DNA from: an uncultured Flavobacteriaceae bacterium
GTDB taxonomy: Bacteria; Bacteroidota; Bacteroidia; Flavobacteriales; Flavobacteriaceae
DNA: 64,000 bases
NCBI GenBank assembly: GCA_947502975.1
Contig: CANNBV010000007.1
Location: 62,001 to 126,000 of the forward strand
Direction of reading: 5' to 3'
The notes beneath the pieces are model-generated. The model had not been told where the DNA came from. It saw nothing but the letters and a program-made list of their open reading frames with translations, and did not search any database. This document shows positions 53,904-63,687 of the stretch, piece after piece; position 1 is the stretch's first letter, and every line of letters begins with the position of its first letter. The position numbers and the translations under genes are program-made.

Positions 53904-53961
53904 TTTTTGTGTTGCATCTTAAAAATATGATATTTGCGCCTCTTTAAAAATAAAATTACTT

Positions 53962-54384
53962 ATGGGCTTAGAAAAAGTTTTATCCATTTCTGGAAAGCCA
54001 GGACTTTATAAATTAATAACACAAACACGTGGAGGGTTTGTAGCAGAATCTTTGATGGACGCTAAACGTATATCTATTAGTTTACAAAACAATGTTAGTG
54101 TTTTAAGTGAAATTGCAATTTATACTTTATCAGAGGAAGTTCCGCTATATAAGGTTTTAGGAAAGATTCGAGATAAAGAAAATAGCAAATTATGTAGTGT
54201 AAAACCAAAGGACAGTAAAGATAAACTTGAAGAGTATTTTTTTGATGTATTACCTGATTATGATGAAGATAGAGTATACGCTAGTGATATCAAGAAAATA
54301 GTACAATGGTACAATTTATTACAAAAACATGATATGTTAAATTTGCTTGATGATGACAGTTCATCGAGTGAAGAAGAAGAATAA
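53962..54384 (+). CDS. DUF5606 domain protein
   Basis: The 140-residue protein matches the Bacteroidota family DUF5606: LEKVLSISGKPGLYKLITQT at the start, FVAESLMDAKRISI, and VYASDIKKIVQWYNLLQKH. The C-terminal end is acidic (DDDSSSSEEEE). There is no signal peptide. Its function is unknown. It is followed directly by an intrinsic terminator that closes the ruvX-def-DUF5606 group. Confidence 0.92.
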   Translation: MGLEKVLSISGKPGLYKLITQTRGGFVAESLMDAKRISISLQNNVSVLSEIAIYTLSEEVPLYKVLGKIRDKENSKLCSVKPKDSKDKLEEYFFDVLPDYDEDRVYASDIKKIVQWYNLLQKHDMLNLLDDDSSSSEEEE

Positions 54385-54390
54385 ACGTTA

Positions 54391-54416
54391 AAACCTCCAA
54401 ATTGGAGGTTTTTTTA
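54391..54416 (+). terminator. Intrinsic terminator after the DUF5606 gene
   Basis: AAACCTCCAA pairs with TTGGAGGTTT around a short loop, followed by a T run. Confidence 0.9.
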
Positions 54417-54473
54417 TGTACTTAATGTAAGTATTAACAATTGTATACGACACTTCATTTATAAAAAACGTAA

Positions 54474-55148
54474 ATGATGAAGTCCCTTTGGTTTTTTGAA
54501 GATACTAACCTTTTTAAAATTTTATGTCCTCATAAATTTAAAGCATTCAAAAAAGATCATGATTTTGATGCTTATAAAAAACAAGACTATATCTATTTTG
54601 AAGAAGATTCTGCTAATAAAGTTTATCTAATCGAGAAGGGAAAAGTAAAGCTTGGATATTATAATGAAGATGGTGAAGAGATTGTTAAAGCTATACTTAC
54701 ACGTGGTGAGTTATTTGGAGAAACGGCAATTTTAGGAGATTCTAAACGAGACGAATTTGCAATGTCTATTGATAATACGACAAGCATCTGTCCAATAGGG
54801 GTAGATACAATGCATAATCTAATGCGCGATAATCAAACCTTCAGTTTTAAAGTATATAAGTTCATTGGTTTTAAACTGAAGAAACTAGAAAGACGTCTTC
54901 AACTTCTATTATTTAAAGATACCAAAACACGATTATTAGAGTTTTTACATGAATTATGTATGGACTATGGCTATGATTGCGAGAAAACTGGAGATAAAGT
55001 AATCCATCATCCATATACACAAAAAGATATTGCTTCGCTAATAGGCACTTCTAGGCCTACCTTAAACATTCTTTTAAACGAATTAAAAGAGGAAAATGTT
55101 ATTGAATTCACAAGAAAAGAAATAAGAATTCATAAAAATTCTGCCTAA
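54474..55148 (+). CDS. Crp/Fnr family transcriptional regulator
   Basis: The 224-residue protein has a cNMP-binding-type beta-roll (about 25-125: YIFFEEDSANKVYLIEKGKVKLGYY and GELFGETAIL), a dimerisation helix (KLKKLERRLQLL) and a winged-helix domain (about 150-222) with the recognition segment YTQKDIASLIGTSRPTLNIL. No Fnr-type Cys cluster is visible at the N-terminus, so it is probably not an oxygen sensor. Targets are unknown; the next gene is a lipoprotein that could be one. Confidence 0.93.
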   Translation: MMKSLWFFEDTNLFKILCPHKFKAFKKDHDFDAYKKQDYIYFEEDSANKVYLIEKGKVKLGYYNEDGEEIVKAILTRGELFGETAILGDSKRDEFAMSIDNTTSICPIGVDTMHNLMRDNQTFSFKVYKFIGFKLKKLERRLQLLLFKDTKTRLLEFLHELCMDYGYDCEKTGDKVIHHPYTQKDIASLIGTSRPTLNILLNELKEENVIEFTRKEIRIHKNSA

Positions 55149-55223
55149 TGTTAGGTAGCTAACATTTTATGAAAAAAGCATGTTATAATTTTGAATTATA
55201 ATAATAAAATTAAAATTATAACA

Positions 55224-56099
55224 ATGATTAAAAAAATGTTTTTTGCCCTAGCGGCAATAGGATTCTTCGCAACATCGTGTAGTAATGACGATGACAACAC
55301 AGGATCTACGACCTCAGATCTTACTTTAAACTTACAAGGATTAGAAACACTTGGTGATGATTATGTTTATGAAGGCTGGATAATCGTAGATGGTGCACCT
55401 GTATCTACAGGAACATTCTCTACCGTATCGTCAGCACAAACATTTTCTGTGAATTCAGAAATGCTAAACAAAGCAACAAGATTTGTACTATCAATAGAAC
55501 CAGCTGTAGACCCAGATCCTGCACCAGCAGATACTAAAGTTTTAGTTGGTGATTTTTCTGGTAATAGTGCTAGTTTAGGTTCAGAAGGTATTGTAGCAGA
55601 TTTCTCTACAGCTTCAGGAACTTATATTTTAGCTACGCCTACAGACACTGATGATACAAATGAAGCAAGTGGTGTATGGTTTTTAGATAATTCCAGTGGA
55701 AGCCCCGCAGTAGGATTAAACTTGCCTACACTTTCAGCTGGATGGGTATATGAAGGATGGGTAGTATTCGATGGTACTCCTGTATCTACTGGAACATTTA
55801 CTGATCCTGCAATGGCAGATGCAAATGCAGCAACTTCACCTTATAAAGGGACAGCTGGAAATGGACCTGGTTATCCAGGAGAAGATTACGTTATGGGATC
55901 TGCAGCTGGTATCGATTTTCCAACAGATTTAAAAGGAAGAACTATAGTTGTTTCTGTTGAGCCTTGGCCAGATAACAGTCCTGCGCCGTTTGCTTTAAAG
56001 CCATTAGCACACATGGTACCAGCAAATGCTGCTGACCATACTGCAATAGCTATGGGAGCAGGACCAGTAGTTAGTGTATCTGGTACTGCTACACGATAA
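55224..56099 (+). CDS. Lipoprotein with repeated RskA-C-like (anti-sigma-like) domains
   Basis: The start at 55224 (MIKKMFFALAAIGFFATSC) yields a clean lipoprotein signal. Two similar units follow, each with a YEGW(I/V)V(V/F)DG.PVSTGTF motif (about residues 46-65 and 175-195), like the extracytoplasmic anti-sigma-K domain. No cytoplasmic sigma-binding part exists, so it cannot be a true anti-sigma factor. It may act as a periplasmic or surface adhesin-like protein. An intrinsic terminator follows. Confidence 0.82.
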   Translation: MIKKMFFALAAIGFFATSCSNDDDNTGSTTSDLTLNLQGLETLGDDYVYEGWIIVDGAPVSTGTFSTVSSAQTFSVNSEMLNKATRFVLSIEPAVDPDPAPADTKVLVGDFSGNSASLGSEGIVADFSTASGTYILATPTDTDDTNEASGVWFLDNSSGSPAVGLNLPTLSAGWVYEGWVVFDGTPVSTGTFTDPAMADANAATSPYKGTAGNGPGYPGEDYVMGSAAGIDFPTDLKGRTIVVSVEPWPDNSPAPFALKPLAHMVPANAADHTAIAMGAGPVVSVSGTATR

Positions 56100-56123
56100 T
56101 TTGAAAAAGGGAATAATTAATTA

Positions 56124-56158
56124 AAAAAAGCATGATTTTTAAAAATCATGCTTTTTTC
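56124..56158. terminator. Bidirectional intrinsic terminator
   Basis: A palindrome AAAAAAGCATGATTTTT / AAAAATCATGCTTTTTT (17 bases each) serves the lipoprotein gene on the plus strand and the DUF349 gene on the minus strand. Confidence 0.9.
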
Positions 56159-56179
56159 TTTTTTAAAGGGTAGAAAACT

Positions 56180-58135
56180 CTAATATAATTTTTTTATTTT
56201 ACTCAGTTTTGACTTCCAAAGTTCCAATTCTTTTTTGTGTTTAGAGATATTCGTATTAACATCTTTTACTACAGGGTTATCTTCATCCACATTCGTGAAA
56301 AACTGCAAATTATTCTCTAATTGATTGATTTGACCTTTTATTTCATCTATTTTTTTACGAATGAAAGAACGCTCATTATCTAAACTTCTATTATCATCAT
56401 CATTACTGTTTAAGGTTTCAAGTTTAGTTTCAAACTTAATCATTTCTGCTTCGTTTCTATCAATTTTTAACTTTGAAAATAATTCATCAACGGCCTTGTT
56501 AAATTTACCTTCAATAAAACGCTTATCGTTTGGTACTTTCCCAATACTTTTCCATGTATTTACATGTTCTTTTATAAGTGTTAAATCTTTGTCTTTATCC
56601 TTAGAAAGTTTAATGTTTTTTATAGTATCAAGAAGTTTTTGTTTTTTATTAAAGGCTTCTATAAACTCTTTGTTAGCTTCGTTTCGTTTTGAATGTAACT
56701 TATCAAAATAAGAATTACAAGCGGCTTTAAATTGCTTCCAGATTTTATCACTATCTCTTCTTGGCACATGTCCAATTTTCTTCCAATCACTTTGAATTTT
56801 TTTCATCAAAGGTGTGGTGGCTTCAAAATCTTCACTGTCTTTATTATCTTCTGCAATCTTTACTAATTCTCTTTTCTTTTGAAGATTTAGGTATTGTTCC
56901 TTTTTTAAATTTTTATAAAAAGCATTCTTTTTTCTATTGAAGTTTCTTACGACGTCTTTAAATTTTGCCCAAGTAGCTTCGTTTACTTTAATAGGTACTT
57001 TACCAGCATTGAAGAAGTTTTCTCTTAGAGTTTCTACTTCTCTAATTTTCTTTTGCCATCCTCCATGAGAATTAGTTGAGTCTTCTGCTATTACTTCAAT
57101 AGTAGCAATGATTTCTTGCTTTTTTTCAAGATTTTTTTCGTAAACTTTATCTATTTCCTTGAAATAAAGCTGTTTTTTTTCATTAATCAATTTGGTTGCC
57201 GCTTTAAAACGTTCCCAAATGATTTCACGATGTTCCTTATCTACAGGTCCTAATTCCTCTTTCCACATTTTGTGCAACTCTTGCAATTCTCTAAATGCAC
57301 GCATGGCATCATCATCTTTTGCAAGTTCTTCAGCACGCTCAATAATCTTTAGCTTTTTTTCTAAGTTATGCTTAAAATCTAAATCGCGTAAGTCTCTATT
57401 TAAATGTAGAAAATCATAGAATATTTCAACGTGGTGATGGTAACTATTCCAAGCATTATTATACTTGTCTCTTGGAATAGGGCCAGTATTTCTCCAGCGT
57501 TCCTGTAATTCTTTAAAATGTTTGTAGGTAGTGTTTATATTCTCTTCAACATTTATTAAGCCTTTTAATTCTTCAATTATATCAAGTTTGTCTTTAAGGT
57601 TTTGTTTAAGATCTTGCTCAATATTTTTATAGTGCTCGTTGAGTTTGTTTCTGTAGTCTCTGTAGGCAGATTTAAATCGCTTTTGTACAGGGCTTGAATA
57701 ATAGAAGTCTATTTCGTTACCACCATCATTGATAAAATCGGCTTTTTTCTCATCTATTAAGGCATTAAATTTTGAGTTAAACTCGTTTTTTATACCATCA
57801 ACATGACTCTTTATAGCTTGCACTTTTTCGTTCTTTAGAAGTTTTTCAAGCTCAATAGCAAGTGCCTCTAAAGACATTTTATCATACTCTTTAAACTCTA
57901 TGGTATGGCGCTCTTTATTTCCTTCATCTTCCGCATCTTCTGCATTAGATTCTTCAATTTCATTGATGCCATCATCAGAAGCAGTTGATGATTCTTCTGG
58001 AGTTTCTATTTCTTCTTTTACATCATTATCAATAACTTCTGAGGTATCATTAACAACTTCATCAGTTTTAATTTCTGGTGTATCTACAGTTTCTTTTTTT
58101 CCATCTGCATCTTGCAGGTTATCTAGCTCGGACAT
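56180..58135 (-). CDS. DUF349 repeat protein
   Basis: The start at 58135 (MSELDNLQDADGKKETV) is preferred; the longer frame has a hydrophobic 16-residue front without family features. An acidic N-terminal region (about 1-85) precedes at least five DUF349 repeats, recognisable by their spaced WxxxGxxPxxxxxxxWxxF pattern (ELQERWRNTGPIPRDKYN, SDWKKIGHVPRRDSDKIW, TWKSIGKVPNDKRFIEGKF). A C-terminal coiled coil ends the protein. The length fits the family in Flavobacteriaceae; function is unknown. It precedes no other gene of its unit, with aroE upstream on the same strand. Confidence 0.93.
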   Translation of the reverse strand: MSELDNLQDADGKKETVDTPEIKTDEVVNDTSEVIDNDVKEEIETPEESSTASDDGINEIEESNAEDAEDEGNKERHTIEFKEYDKMSLEALAIELEKLLKNEKVQAIKSHVDGIKNEFNSKFNALIDEKKADFINDGGNEIDFYYSSPVQKRFKSAYRDYRNKLNEHYKNIEQDLKQNLKDKLDIIEELKGLINVEENINTTYKHFKELQERWRNTGPIPRDKYNNAWNSYHHHVEIFYDFLHLNRDLRDLDFKHNLEKKLKIIERAEELAKDDDAMRAFRELQELHKMWKEELGPVDKEHREIIWERFKAATKLINEKKQLYFKEIDKVYEKNLEKKQEIIATIEVIAEDSTNSHGGWQKKIREVETLRENFFNAGKVPIKVNEATWAKFKDVVRNFNRKKNAFYKNLKKEQYLNLQKKRELVKIAEDNKDSEDFEATTPLMKKIQSDWKKIGHVPRRDSDKIWKQFKAACNSYFDKLHSKRNEANKEFIEAFNKKQKLLDTIKNIKLSKDKDKDLTLIKEHVNTWKSIGKVPNDKRFIEGKFNKAVDELFSKLKIDRNEAEMIKFETKLETLNSNDDDNRSLDNERSFIRKKIDEIKGQINQLENNLQFFTNVDEDNPVVKDVNTNISKHKKELELWKSKLSKIKKLY

Positions 58136-58229
58136 TTTAATACATTTTAGTATTTGTAATCTTTTGTTTAAAGATACTAACAACTAAAGTATTTACAAAA
58201 AAAGGGAGACTCTTTTAACTTTGAAATAT

Positions 58230-58973
58230 TTATTTATTAAGATTCCAAATTGACCAAGCCTTTTCTGCCTGTAGCTTTAGCATCTTTAGGCCGTTCATCG
58301 TTTTTGCTCCTTTTAGCTTTCCTAATCTCAAGAACTCTGTTTCTTCAGGGTTGTAGACCAGATCAAAAAGAATATGCTTTTTTGTGATACCGTCGTATGG
58401 AATATCTGGGTGGTCTTCAATATTTGGGTACGTACCTAAAGGCGTGCAATTGACTATTATTTGATATTTTGAGATAATCTTCTCAGTCAAATCTTCGTAA
58501 GTATACTTTACCTTTTTTGAAGTAGTTCTAGATACATAGTGATATTTTATACCTTTATTTTTTAGGGCATAAAGTATAGCTTTACTTGCACCACCTGTAC
58601 CAAGAATTAAAGCCTTTTTATGATGTTTTTTTAATAAGGGTTTTAATGAATTTATAAAGCCATAACAATCTGTATTATATCCTACAAGTTTGCCTTTTTT
58701 AGTTAGCTTTATAGTATTTACGGCACCGATTTCTTTCGCTTTTTTGTTAAGTTTGTCTAGATATGGAATTACATCTTCTTTATAAGGGATGGTAACGTTT
58801 AAACCTTTTATACCTTCGGTATTATTTATAATTTCAGGAAAAGAAGATATATGCTCTATATCAAAATTCTCATAGCTAACACCAGAAATATTTTCTTTTT
58901 CAAACTTATTTTTGAAATAGTTTCTTGAAAATGAATATGATATATTTTTACCTAAGAGTCCTAATTTAAGCAT
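58230..58973 (-). CDS. aroE: Shikimate dehydrogenase
   Basis: The start at 58973 gives MLKLGLLGKNISYSFSRNYF, the substrate-binding SxS opening of AroE. The active-site Lys-Asp pair is in NVTIPYKEDVIPYLD and GYNTDCYGF, and GTGGASKAILYAL binds NADP. It reduces 3-dehydroshikimate to shikimate in aromatic amino acid synthesis. It overlaps the upstream DUF368 gene by 8 bases. The longer upstream start would enlarge the overlap. Confidence 0.96.
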   Translation of the reverse strand: MLKLGLLGKNISYSFSRNYFKNKFEKENISGVSYENFDIEHISSFPEIINNTEGIKGLNVTIPYKEDVIPYLDKLNKKAKEIGAVNTIKLTKKGKLVGYNTDCYGFINSLKPLLKKHHKKALILGTGGASKAILYALKNKGIKYHYVSRTTSKKVKYTYEDLTEKIISKYQIIVNCTPLGTYPNIEDHPDIPYDGITKKHILFDLVYNPEETEFLRLGKLKGAKTMNGLKMLKLQAEKAWSIWNLNK

Positions 58974-59982
58974 GTTTTTTTTGTTTTTGACCATATATTT
59001 CTAAACCTACTACAATAGCGAAACCTAAAATAATAAATCCAGTAGCATAATATGTTTCGGAGGTTAATTCTGGAATATAACGTTTATAGTTTTCTATAAT
59101 TTTTTGTCCTGTTGAGTCTAACATTAGCTCTCCATTGTCTAAATGCTTATAAATTGTTTTCTTCCATGGCCAAACCACTCCTAAAGATCCAACTATAAAC
59201 CCTATTATTGATGCAGTGGTAATACTTTTGTAATGCTTTAAGATATAGCTTAATAGATGAGAAAACGTAACAAGTCCAGTAACTGAGCCCAAAGTAAACA
59301 CCGTCAAAACTTTAAGCATTCTCATACGAGTTTCATCATAAATAAAATTAAAGTTTCCACTAAAAATATCAGACATGGAATCGTAAAGGGCATTTACAGA
59401 ATCTACTAGTAGTAAAACATAATTTCCTAAAAGAATTAATATAAAAGATCCAGAAAAACCCGGAAGTGTCATTCCTGAAACACTAATAATGCCGCAAAAG
59501 AAAACAAAGAATAGATTATCATTTTCCTTAGCAGGATTTAAAAAACTAATACCTAATCCAAGCGCAATGCCTAATGCTAGAGATAACAGCGTTTTATTAT
59601 TCCAATCGTTAAAATCTTTATTTATGTAGTAAATAGAGCCAACTATCATCCCGAAAAACACACTCCAAACATATAGTTCATAATGTAAAATCAGATAATC
59701 TAAAATCTTGGAAACACTAAAGTAACTAACAATCATTCCTAAGAATAAAAGCCCTAGAAATCTACCGTTTATATAGTTGAAAAAACTTTTAAACCGACCA
59801 TTGATAAGAAGCTTAAAAGCGTTTCTATTTACTTTTTTTAAGGAGTATATGAATTCTTCATAAAACCCAGCTACAAAAGCAACTACACCTCCAGAAACTC
59901 CAGGAACTTTATTGGCAGCTCCCATACCAAGACCTTTAAGTACTAGAAAGAGTTTATCATTTAGAGTTCTGGTGTTTTCCAT
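58966..59982 (-). CDS. DUF368 family undecaprenyl-phosphate translocase (copy 1)
   Basis: The 338-residue membrane protein shows the DUF368 marks: KGLGMGAANKVPGVSGGVVAF near the start, GMTLPGFSGSFILILLGNY in the middle, and about eight to nine membrane helices. DUF368 proteins (PopT) return undecaprenyl phosphate from the outer to the inner leaflet of the cytoplasmic membrane for reuse in wall and glycan synthesis. Its start overlaps the stop of a second DUF368 gene (TAATG at 59982). Two copies side by side suggest either a heteromer or split specialities. Confidence 0.92.
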   Translation of the reverse strand: MENTRTLNDKLFLVLKGLGMGAANKVPGVSGGVVAFVAGFYEEFIYSLKKVNRNAFKLLINGRFKSFFNYINGRFLGLLFLGMIVSYFSVSKILDYLILHYELYVWSVFFGMIVGSIYYINKDFNDWNNKTLLSLALGIALGLGISFLNPAKENDNLFFVFFCGIISVSGMTLPGFSGSFILILLGNYVLLLVDSVNALYDSMSDIFSGNFNFIYDETRMRMLKVLTVFTLGSVTGLVTFSHLLSYILKHYKSITTASIIGFIVGSLGVVWPWKKTIYKHLDNGELMLDSTGQKIIENYKRYIPELTSETYYATGFIILGFAIVVGLEIYGQKQKKHA

Positions 59983-60902
59983 TACTGTTTTTTGCTACCT
60001 AATTTTTCAAGAATAAAAATAGTTAAAAACCCAATAACCATTAAAATTATAGCGTAAGTGAGTTGGTTATTCCCTTCAAAATTTAAAGGAGAAATGCTTT
60101 CTGAAAGAAATGGTACTTTTTCACCATGAGAATTAGTACGAAATGAAAGTACGTTTTTCCAAGGCCATATTTTATTTAGAGAACCAATTATAAAACCAGT
60201 AAGAATAGCAAGGGTAAGATTATTATAGTTTTTAAAAAGCCATTTTAAGAGCCTTGAAAAGGATAAAAGACCAATAATTGCCCCCAAACCTACTGTGATA
60301 ATTGTTTTTAAATCAAAATTACTTATCGCCCCTAAGATAATCTTATATGAACCTAAAAGGACTAATATAAACGAACCAGATATACCTGGTAATATCATAG
60401 CACAAATTGCCAAAGCTCCAGATAAAAATAAAAACCAATTAGAATCGGATGAATCTATAGATGGAATTGTTGTAATATAATAAGCGACTAATGCACCAAT
60501 AGATAGACCTAAAATTATAGGGATATTCCATGTTTTAATTTGTTTTCCAACGAAAAGTATACTTGCTAATACTAATCCAAAAAAGAATGACCAAATTAAA
60601 ATAGGGTGATGTTCTAAAATCCATTCTAAAGCTTTTGCTAAACTTAGTACACTTATCCCAATTCCTGTAAATAGTGCTAATAGGAAATTTCCATTTAATT
60701 GAGTCCAGGCTGATTTAAAACCATCTTTCTTAAGCGTTTTAAATAAAGAAAAGTTAATACTGTTTAGTGCGTCTATAAGTTCTTCATATATACCAGAGAT
60801 AAAAGCGATTGTTCCTCCTGAAACTCCAGGAACAACATCTGCAGCTCCCATGGCAATACCCTTTAAAGAAATAATTAAATAATCTATAAATCGTCTTTGC
60901 AT
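59982..60902 (-). CDS. DUF368 family undecaprenyl-phosphate translocase (copy 2)
   Basis: The start at 60902 (MQRRFIDYLIISLKG) aligns with its neighbour better than the in-frame ATG at 60923. The marks are KGIAMGAADVVPGVSGGTIAF, AMILPGISGSFILVLLGSY and a terminal EKLGSKKQ. It is a clear paralogue of copy 1, about 300 residues, all membrane-embedded. It is part of a TPR-DUF368-DUF368-aroE series. The role, inferred from the family, is recycling of the lipid carrier that the nearby glycan genes use. Confidence 0.92.
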   Translation of the reverse strand: MQRRFIDYLIISLKGIAMGAADVVPGVSGGTIAFISGIYEELIDALNSINFSLFKTLKKDGFKSAWTQLNGNFLLALFTGIGISVLSLAKALEWILEHHPILIWSFFFGLVLASILFVGKQIKTWNIPIILGLSIGALVAYYITTIPSIDSSDSNWFLFLSGALAICAMILPGISGSFILVLLGSYKIILGAISNFDLKTIITVGLGAIIGLLSFSRLLKWLFKNYNNLTLAILTGFIIGSLNKIWPWKNVLSFRTNSHGEKVPFLSESISPLNFEGNNQLTYAIILMVIGFLTIFILEKLGSKKQ

Positions 60903-60944
60903 ACCTGATTTTTTAAAAATCAAAGGTATATAATTTGAAGTAAT

Positions 60945-62339
60945 TTACGGTTGAGAATTTAATAGACGTTTTACTTGAATATTATCTAATAGTTTAGGGA
61001 ATAGTTCATCTATAATAAAGCTATAATCGCTATTACTTTTTAATCCATTTTTTAAATGAAATATACCTTTATCTATTTCAAGAATTGAAAAATACAAACC
61101 ACCTAAGCGATATTCAATCTCAGCATTTTCAGGATAGAACTCGATTGCTTGTTCAAAATTAAAAATTGCAGCTTGTGGTTCTCCTAATTTTAATAAAATA
61201 TCACCTCGTGCAATCCAAGTATCAATTTCAAAATTACCAAGCTCTAGGGTTTTTTTGTAACCACGTTCTGCTTCTTCAAAGAAATTTAAACGATGGTTTA
61301 TTTGCGCATATAGTTTCCAATAGTTTACATTTTCAGAATCTATATTTATAGCTTTGTTAATATAATATAATGCCTTTTGAAAGTTTTTCTGTTTCTTATA
61401 AAACTTAGTAATAGCTATCCAACCCTTATCTAATAAAGGGTCTTCGTGAACTGTCTTGTAATAATATTGTAAAGCTAAATCTAAGTTTTTTATTTTTTCG
61501 TAACAATGCCCAATTCTCAATAACGCAAATGATGTTGGATCATCTAATTTTAAGGTAATATTATAACTTTCAATAGCTTCTAAATAGTTTCCTTGTTTCT
61601 CTAAAACCTTGCCGCGTTCTAGATAAGCTCCAACAAAAGTATCATCAGAAATTATGGCAAAGTCAAAAGAAGCCAGTGCCTTCTTATATTTTTTTAAAGT
61701 GATATACTGCTTTCCTAATTGGTGCCATGCTACTTCACAATAAGGATTTTTATCTAAAAATACATTTAGATAGTCTATAGCCTCACTGTGTTGTTCTAAA
61801 TAATCAAAACAGTAAATTACGTTATATAGTGCCGAGTAATCATCTATATCTTGTTCTAAACACTTCATAAAATAAGTCTTGGCATCTTCAAAGGCATCTA
61901 AAAACAAATATTCCATACCTATAAGTGAATAGATGTCTGATACTTCCGCTGTTAAATCTAAAGCATGTTTAAGAACTTCAATAGCTTTTTTATGATTATC
62001 TTGTTTTGACAAAATATTAGCTTTTTGAATAAAAATTTCTTCATTATGAGGTTCTAATTGATAGAGCTTATTTAAGAGGTTATTAGCATCATCAAGATTA
62101 TTCTCAAAAACGAAAACTTCTACTTTAAAAAGTCTTAAGTTAATAGATGTAGGGTGTTGTTGCAGCCCAAGTTTTATTGCTTTTTTTGCTAAAGCTATTT
62201 TCCCTTGGTTAAGGTAGTAATGAATGATGTTTTCAAACTCTTCAGAATCAAAAAACAAAACATGATTTGTTTTTAACATCGATTCAAACTTAGTAAGAGG
62301 TAAATTGTTGTTGTCGCTTTGACTAAACTCCATAAACAC
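60945..62339 (-). CDS. TPR-repeat protein
   Basis: The 464-residue protein consists of about ten tetratricopeptide repeats: typical units are ALDLTAEVSDIYSLIGMEYL, AWHQLGKQYITLKKYKKAL and VGAYLERGKVLEKQGNYLEA. No signal peptide or membrane helix is seen, so it is cytoplasmic or peripherally bound. A second Met two residues in is equally likely as start. Such proteins are protein-binding scaffolds; partners are unknown. It precedes the DUF368 pair by 43 bases. Confidence 0.92.
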   Translation of the reverse strand: MFMEFSQSDNNNLPLTKFESMLKTNHVLFFDSEEFENIIHYYLNQGKIALAKKAIKLGLQQHPTSINLRLFKVEVFVFENNLDDANNLLNKLYQLEPHNEEIFIQKANILSKQDNHKKAIEVLKHALDLTAEVSDIYSLIGMEYLFLDAFEDAKTYFMKCLEQDIDDYSALYNVIYCFDYLEQHSEAIDYLNVFLDKNPYCEVAWHQLGKQYITLKKYKKALASFDFAIISDDTFVGAYLERGKVLEKQGNYLEAIESYNITLKLDDPTSFALLRIGHCYEKIKNLDLALQYYYKTVHEDPLLDKGWIAITKFYKKQKNFQKALYYINKAINIDSENVNYWKLYAQINHRLNFFEEAERGYKKTLELGNFEIDTWIARGDILLKLGEPQAAIFNFEQAIEFYPENAEIEYRLGGLYFSILEIDKGIFHLKNGLKSNSDYSFIIDELFPKLLDNIQVKRLLNSQP

Positions 62340-62493
62340 GTTTGTGTGTACTGTTCAACTGAGATAAAAATAATGTTCTCATATAGGTTTTCTCAAAGGT
62401 TGTATCAAATGTTTTTAACAAAGTAATGAACAGTTCTTGGTATAATTATTTGTTTTATTACTCTAAATCTTAAAAATCAGATAGTTAATTGTA

Positions 62494-63687
62494 CTACTTT
62501 GCGGCTATATCATCTAGAATCTTAGAGATAATAGAACATCCTTTAATGATTTCATCTTCTGAAATGGTTAGTGGAGGTGTGATTCTTACAGCTTTTGGCT
62601 CAAATAATAACCAAAAAAGTATGAGACCTCTATTTTGACTTTCTAAAACTAGGGTATTCACAATTTCTGCAGATGGTAAGATTAATGCAAGCATCAACCC
62701 CTTACCTCTAATTTCTTTTATTAGGGTGTGTTTTAGTAGTTTTCTGAATAGTTTTTCTTTTATAGTAGTTTGGGCAATCAAGTTACTTTGAGTTATTTCT
62801 TTTAACGTCGCTAAAGCTGATGCTGCAATTAAGGGGTGACCACCAAAAGTTGTGATGTGTCCAAGTTTTGGGTTATCCATTAGTAAATCCATGAGCTCAT
62901 TTGAAGCAGTGAATGCACCAATTGGTAATCCACCACCAAGTCCTTTTCCTGTGACTAGAATATCCGGAATACATTTATAATGCTCAAAACCAAAGAGTTT
63001 TCCTGTTCTTCCTATACCTGGTTGAATTTCATCTAAAATTAGTAATGTTCCAGTTTCGTTACATTTTTTTCGAACATTTTCTAAATAGTTATTTCTTGGC
63101 TCAATAAAGCCAGCACCACCTTGGATAGTTTCCAAAATAACGCAAGCTGTACGCGTCGTAATATGTTTTAGGTCTGCCTCATTATTAAATTCAATAAACC
63201 GAACATCAGGCAATAAAGGTCTAAACGCTTTTTTTCTATCTTCATAACCCATAACACTTAAAGATCCCATGGTATTGCCATGATAGGCGTTTTTTGCTGA
63301 AATAATTTCACTTCTTCCAGTTGCTCTTCTCGCTAGCTTTAATGCACCTTCAATGGCTTCTGTCCCAGAATTGGTTAGGTATGTTTTTTCTAAAGGTTCA
63401 GGTAAATTATCTGCTAATAGTTTTGCAAGTTCTACAGCTGGTTTTTGGATGTATTCACCATAAACCATTACATGAAGATATTTGTTTAACTGTGTTTGTA
63501 TGGCTTCATTGACTTTATGGTGATTATGCCCTAAAGGACAAGCAGAAACGCCAGCTACAAAATCAAGATAGATATTGTTGTTAGTATCATAAATATAGCA
63601 ACCATCAGCATGTGATATTTCCATTGCCAATGGGTGAGGAGTAGTTTGCGCTTGATGTTTAAAGAAGTTTTTTTTTAACTTTCTCAA
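62494..63687 (-). CDS. Class III PLP-dependent aminotransferase
   Basis: The 397-residue enzyme has the class III features: YLDFVAGVSACPLGHNH, LTNSGTEAIEGALKLAR, AYHGNTMGSLSVMGY, LILDEIQPGIGRTG and the PLP Lys in TGKGLGGGLPIGAF. The branch includes ornithine and acetylornithine aminotransferases; the exact substrate cannot be read. No arginine-synthesis genes surround it. Its start overlaps the stop of the upstream partial gene (ATGA, 63684-63687). Confidence 0.93.
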   Translation of the reverse strand: MRKLKKNFFKHQAQTTPHPLAMEISHADGCYIYDTNNNIYLDFVAGVSACPLGHNHHKVNEAIQTQLNKYLHVMVYGEYIQKPAVELAKLLADNLPEPLEKTYLTNSGTEAIEGALKLARRATGRSEIISAKNAYHGNTMGSLSVMGYEDRKKAFRPLLPDVRFIEFNNEADLKHITTRTACVILETIQGGAGFIEPRNNYLENVRKKCNETGTLLILDEIQPGIGRTGKLFGFEHYKCIPDILVTGKGLGGGLPIGAFTASNELMDLLMDNPKLGHITTFGGHPLIAASALATLKEITQSNLIAQTTIKEKLFRKLLKHTLIKEIRGKGLMLALILPSAEIVNTLVLESQNRGLILFWLLFEPKAVRITPPLTISEDEIIKGCSIISKILDDIAAK

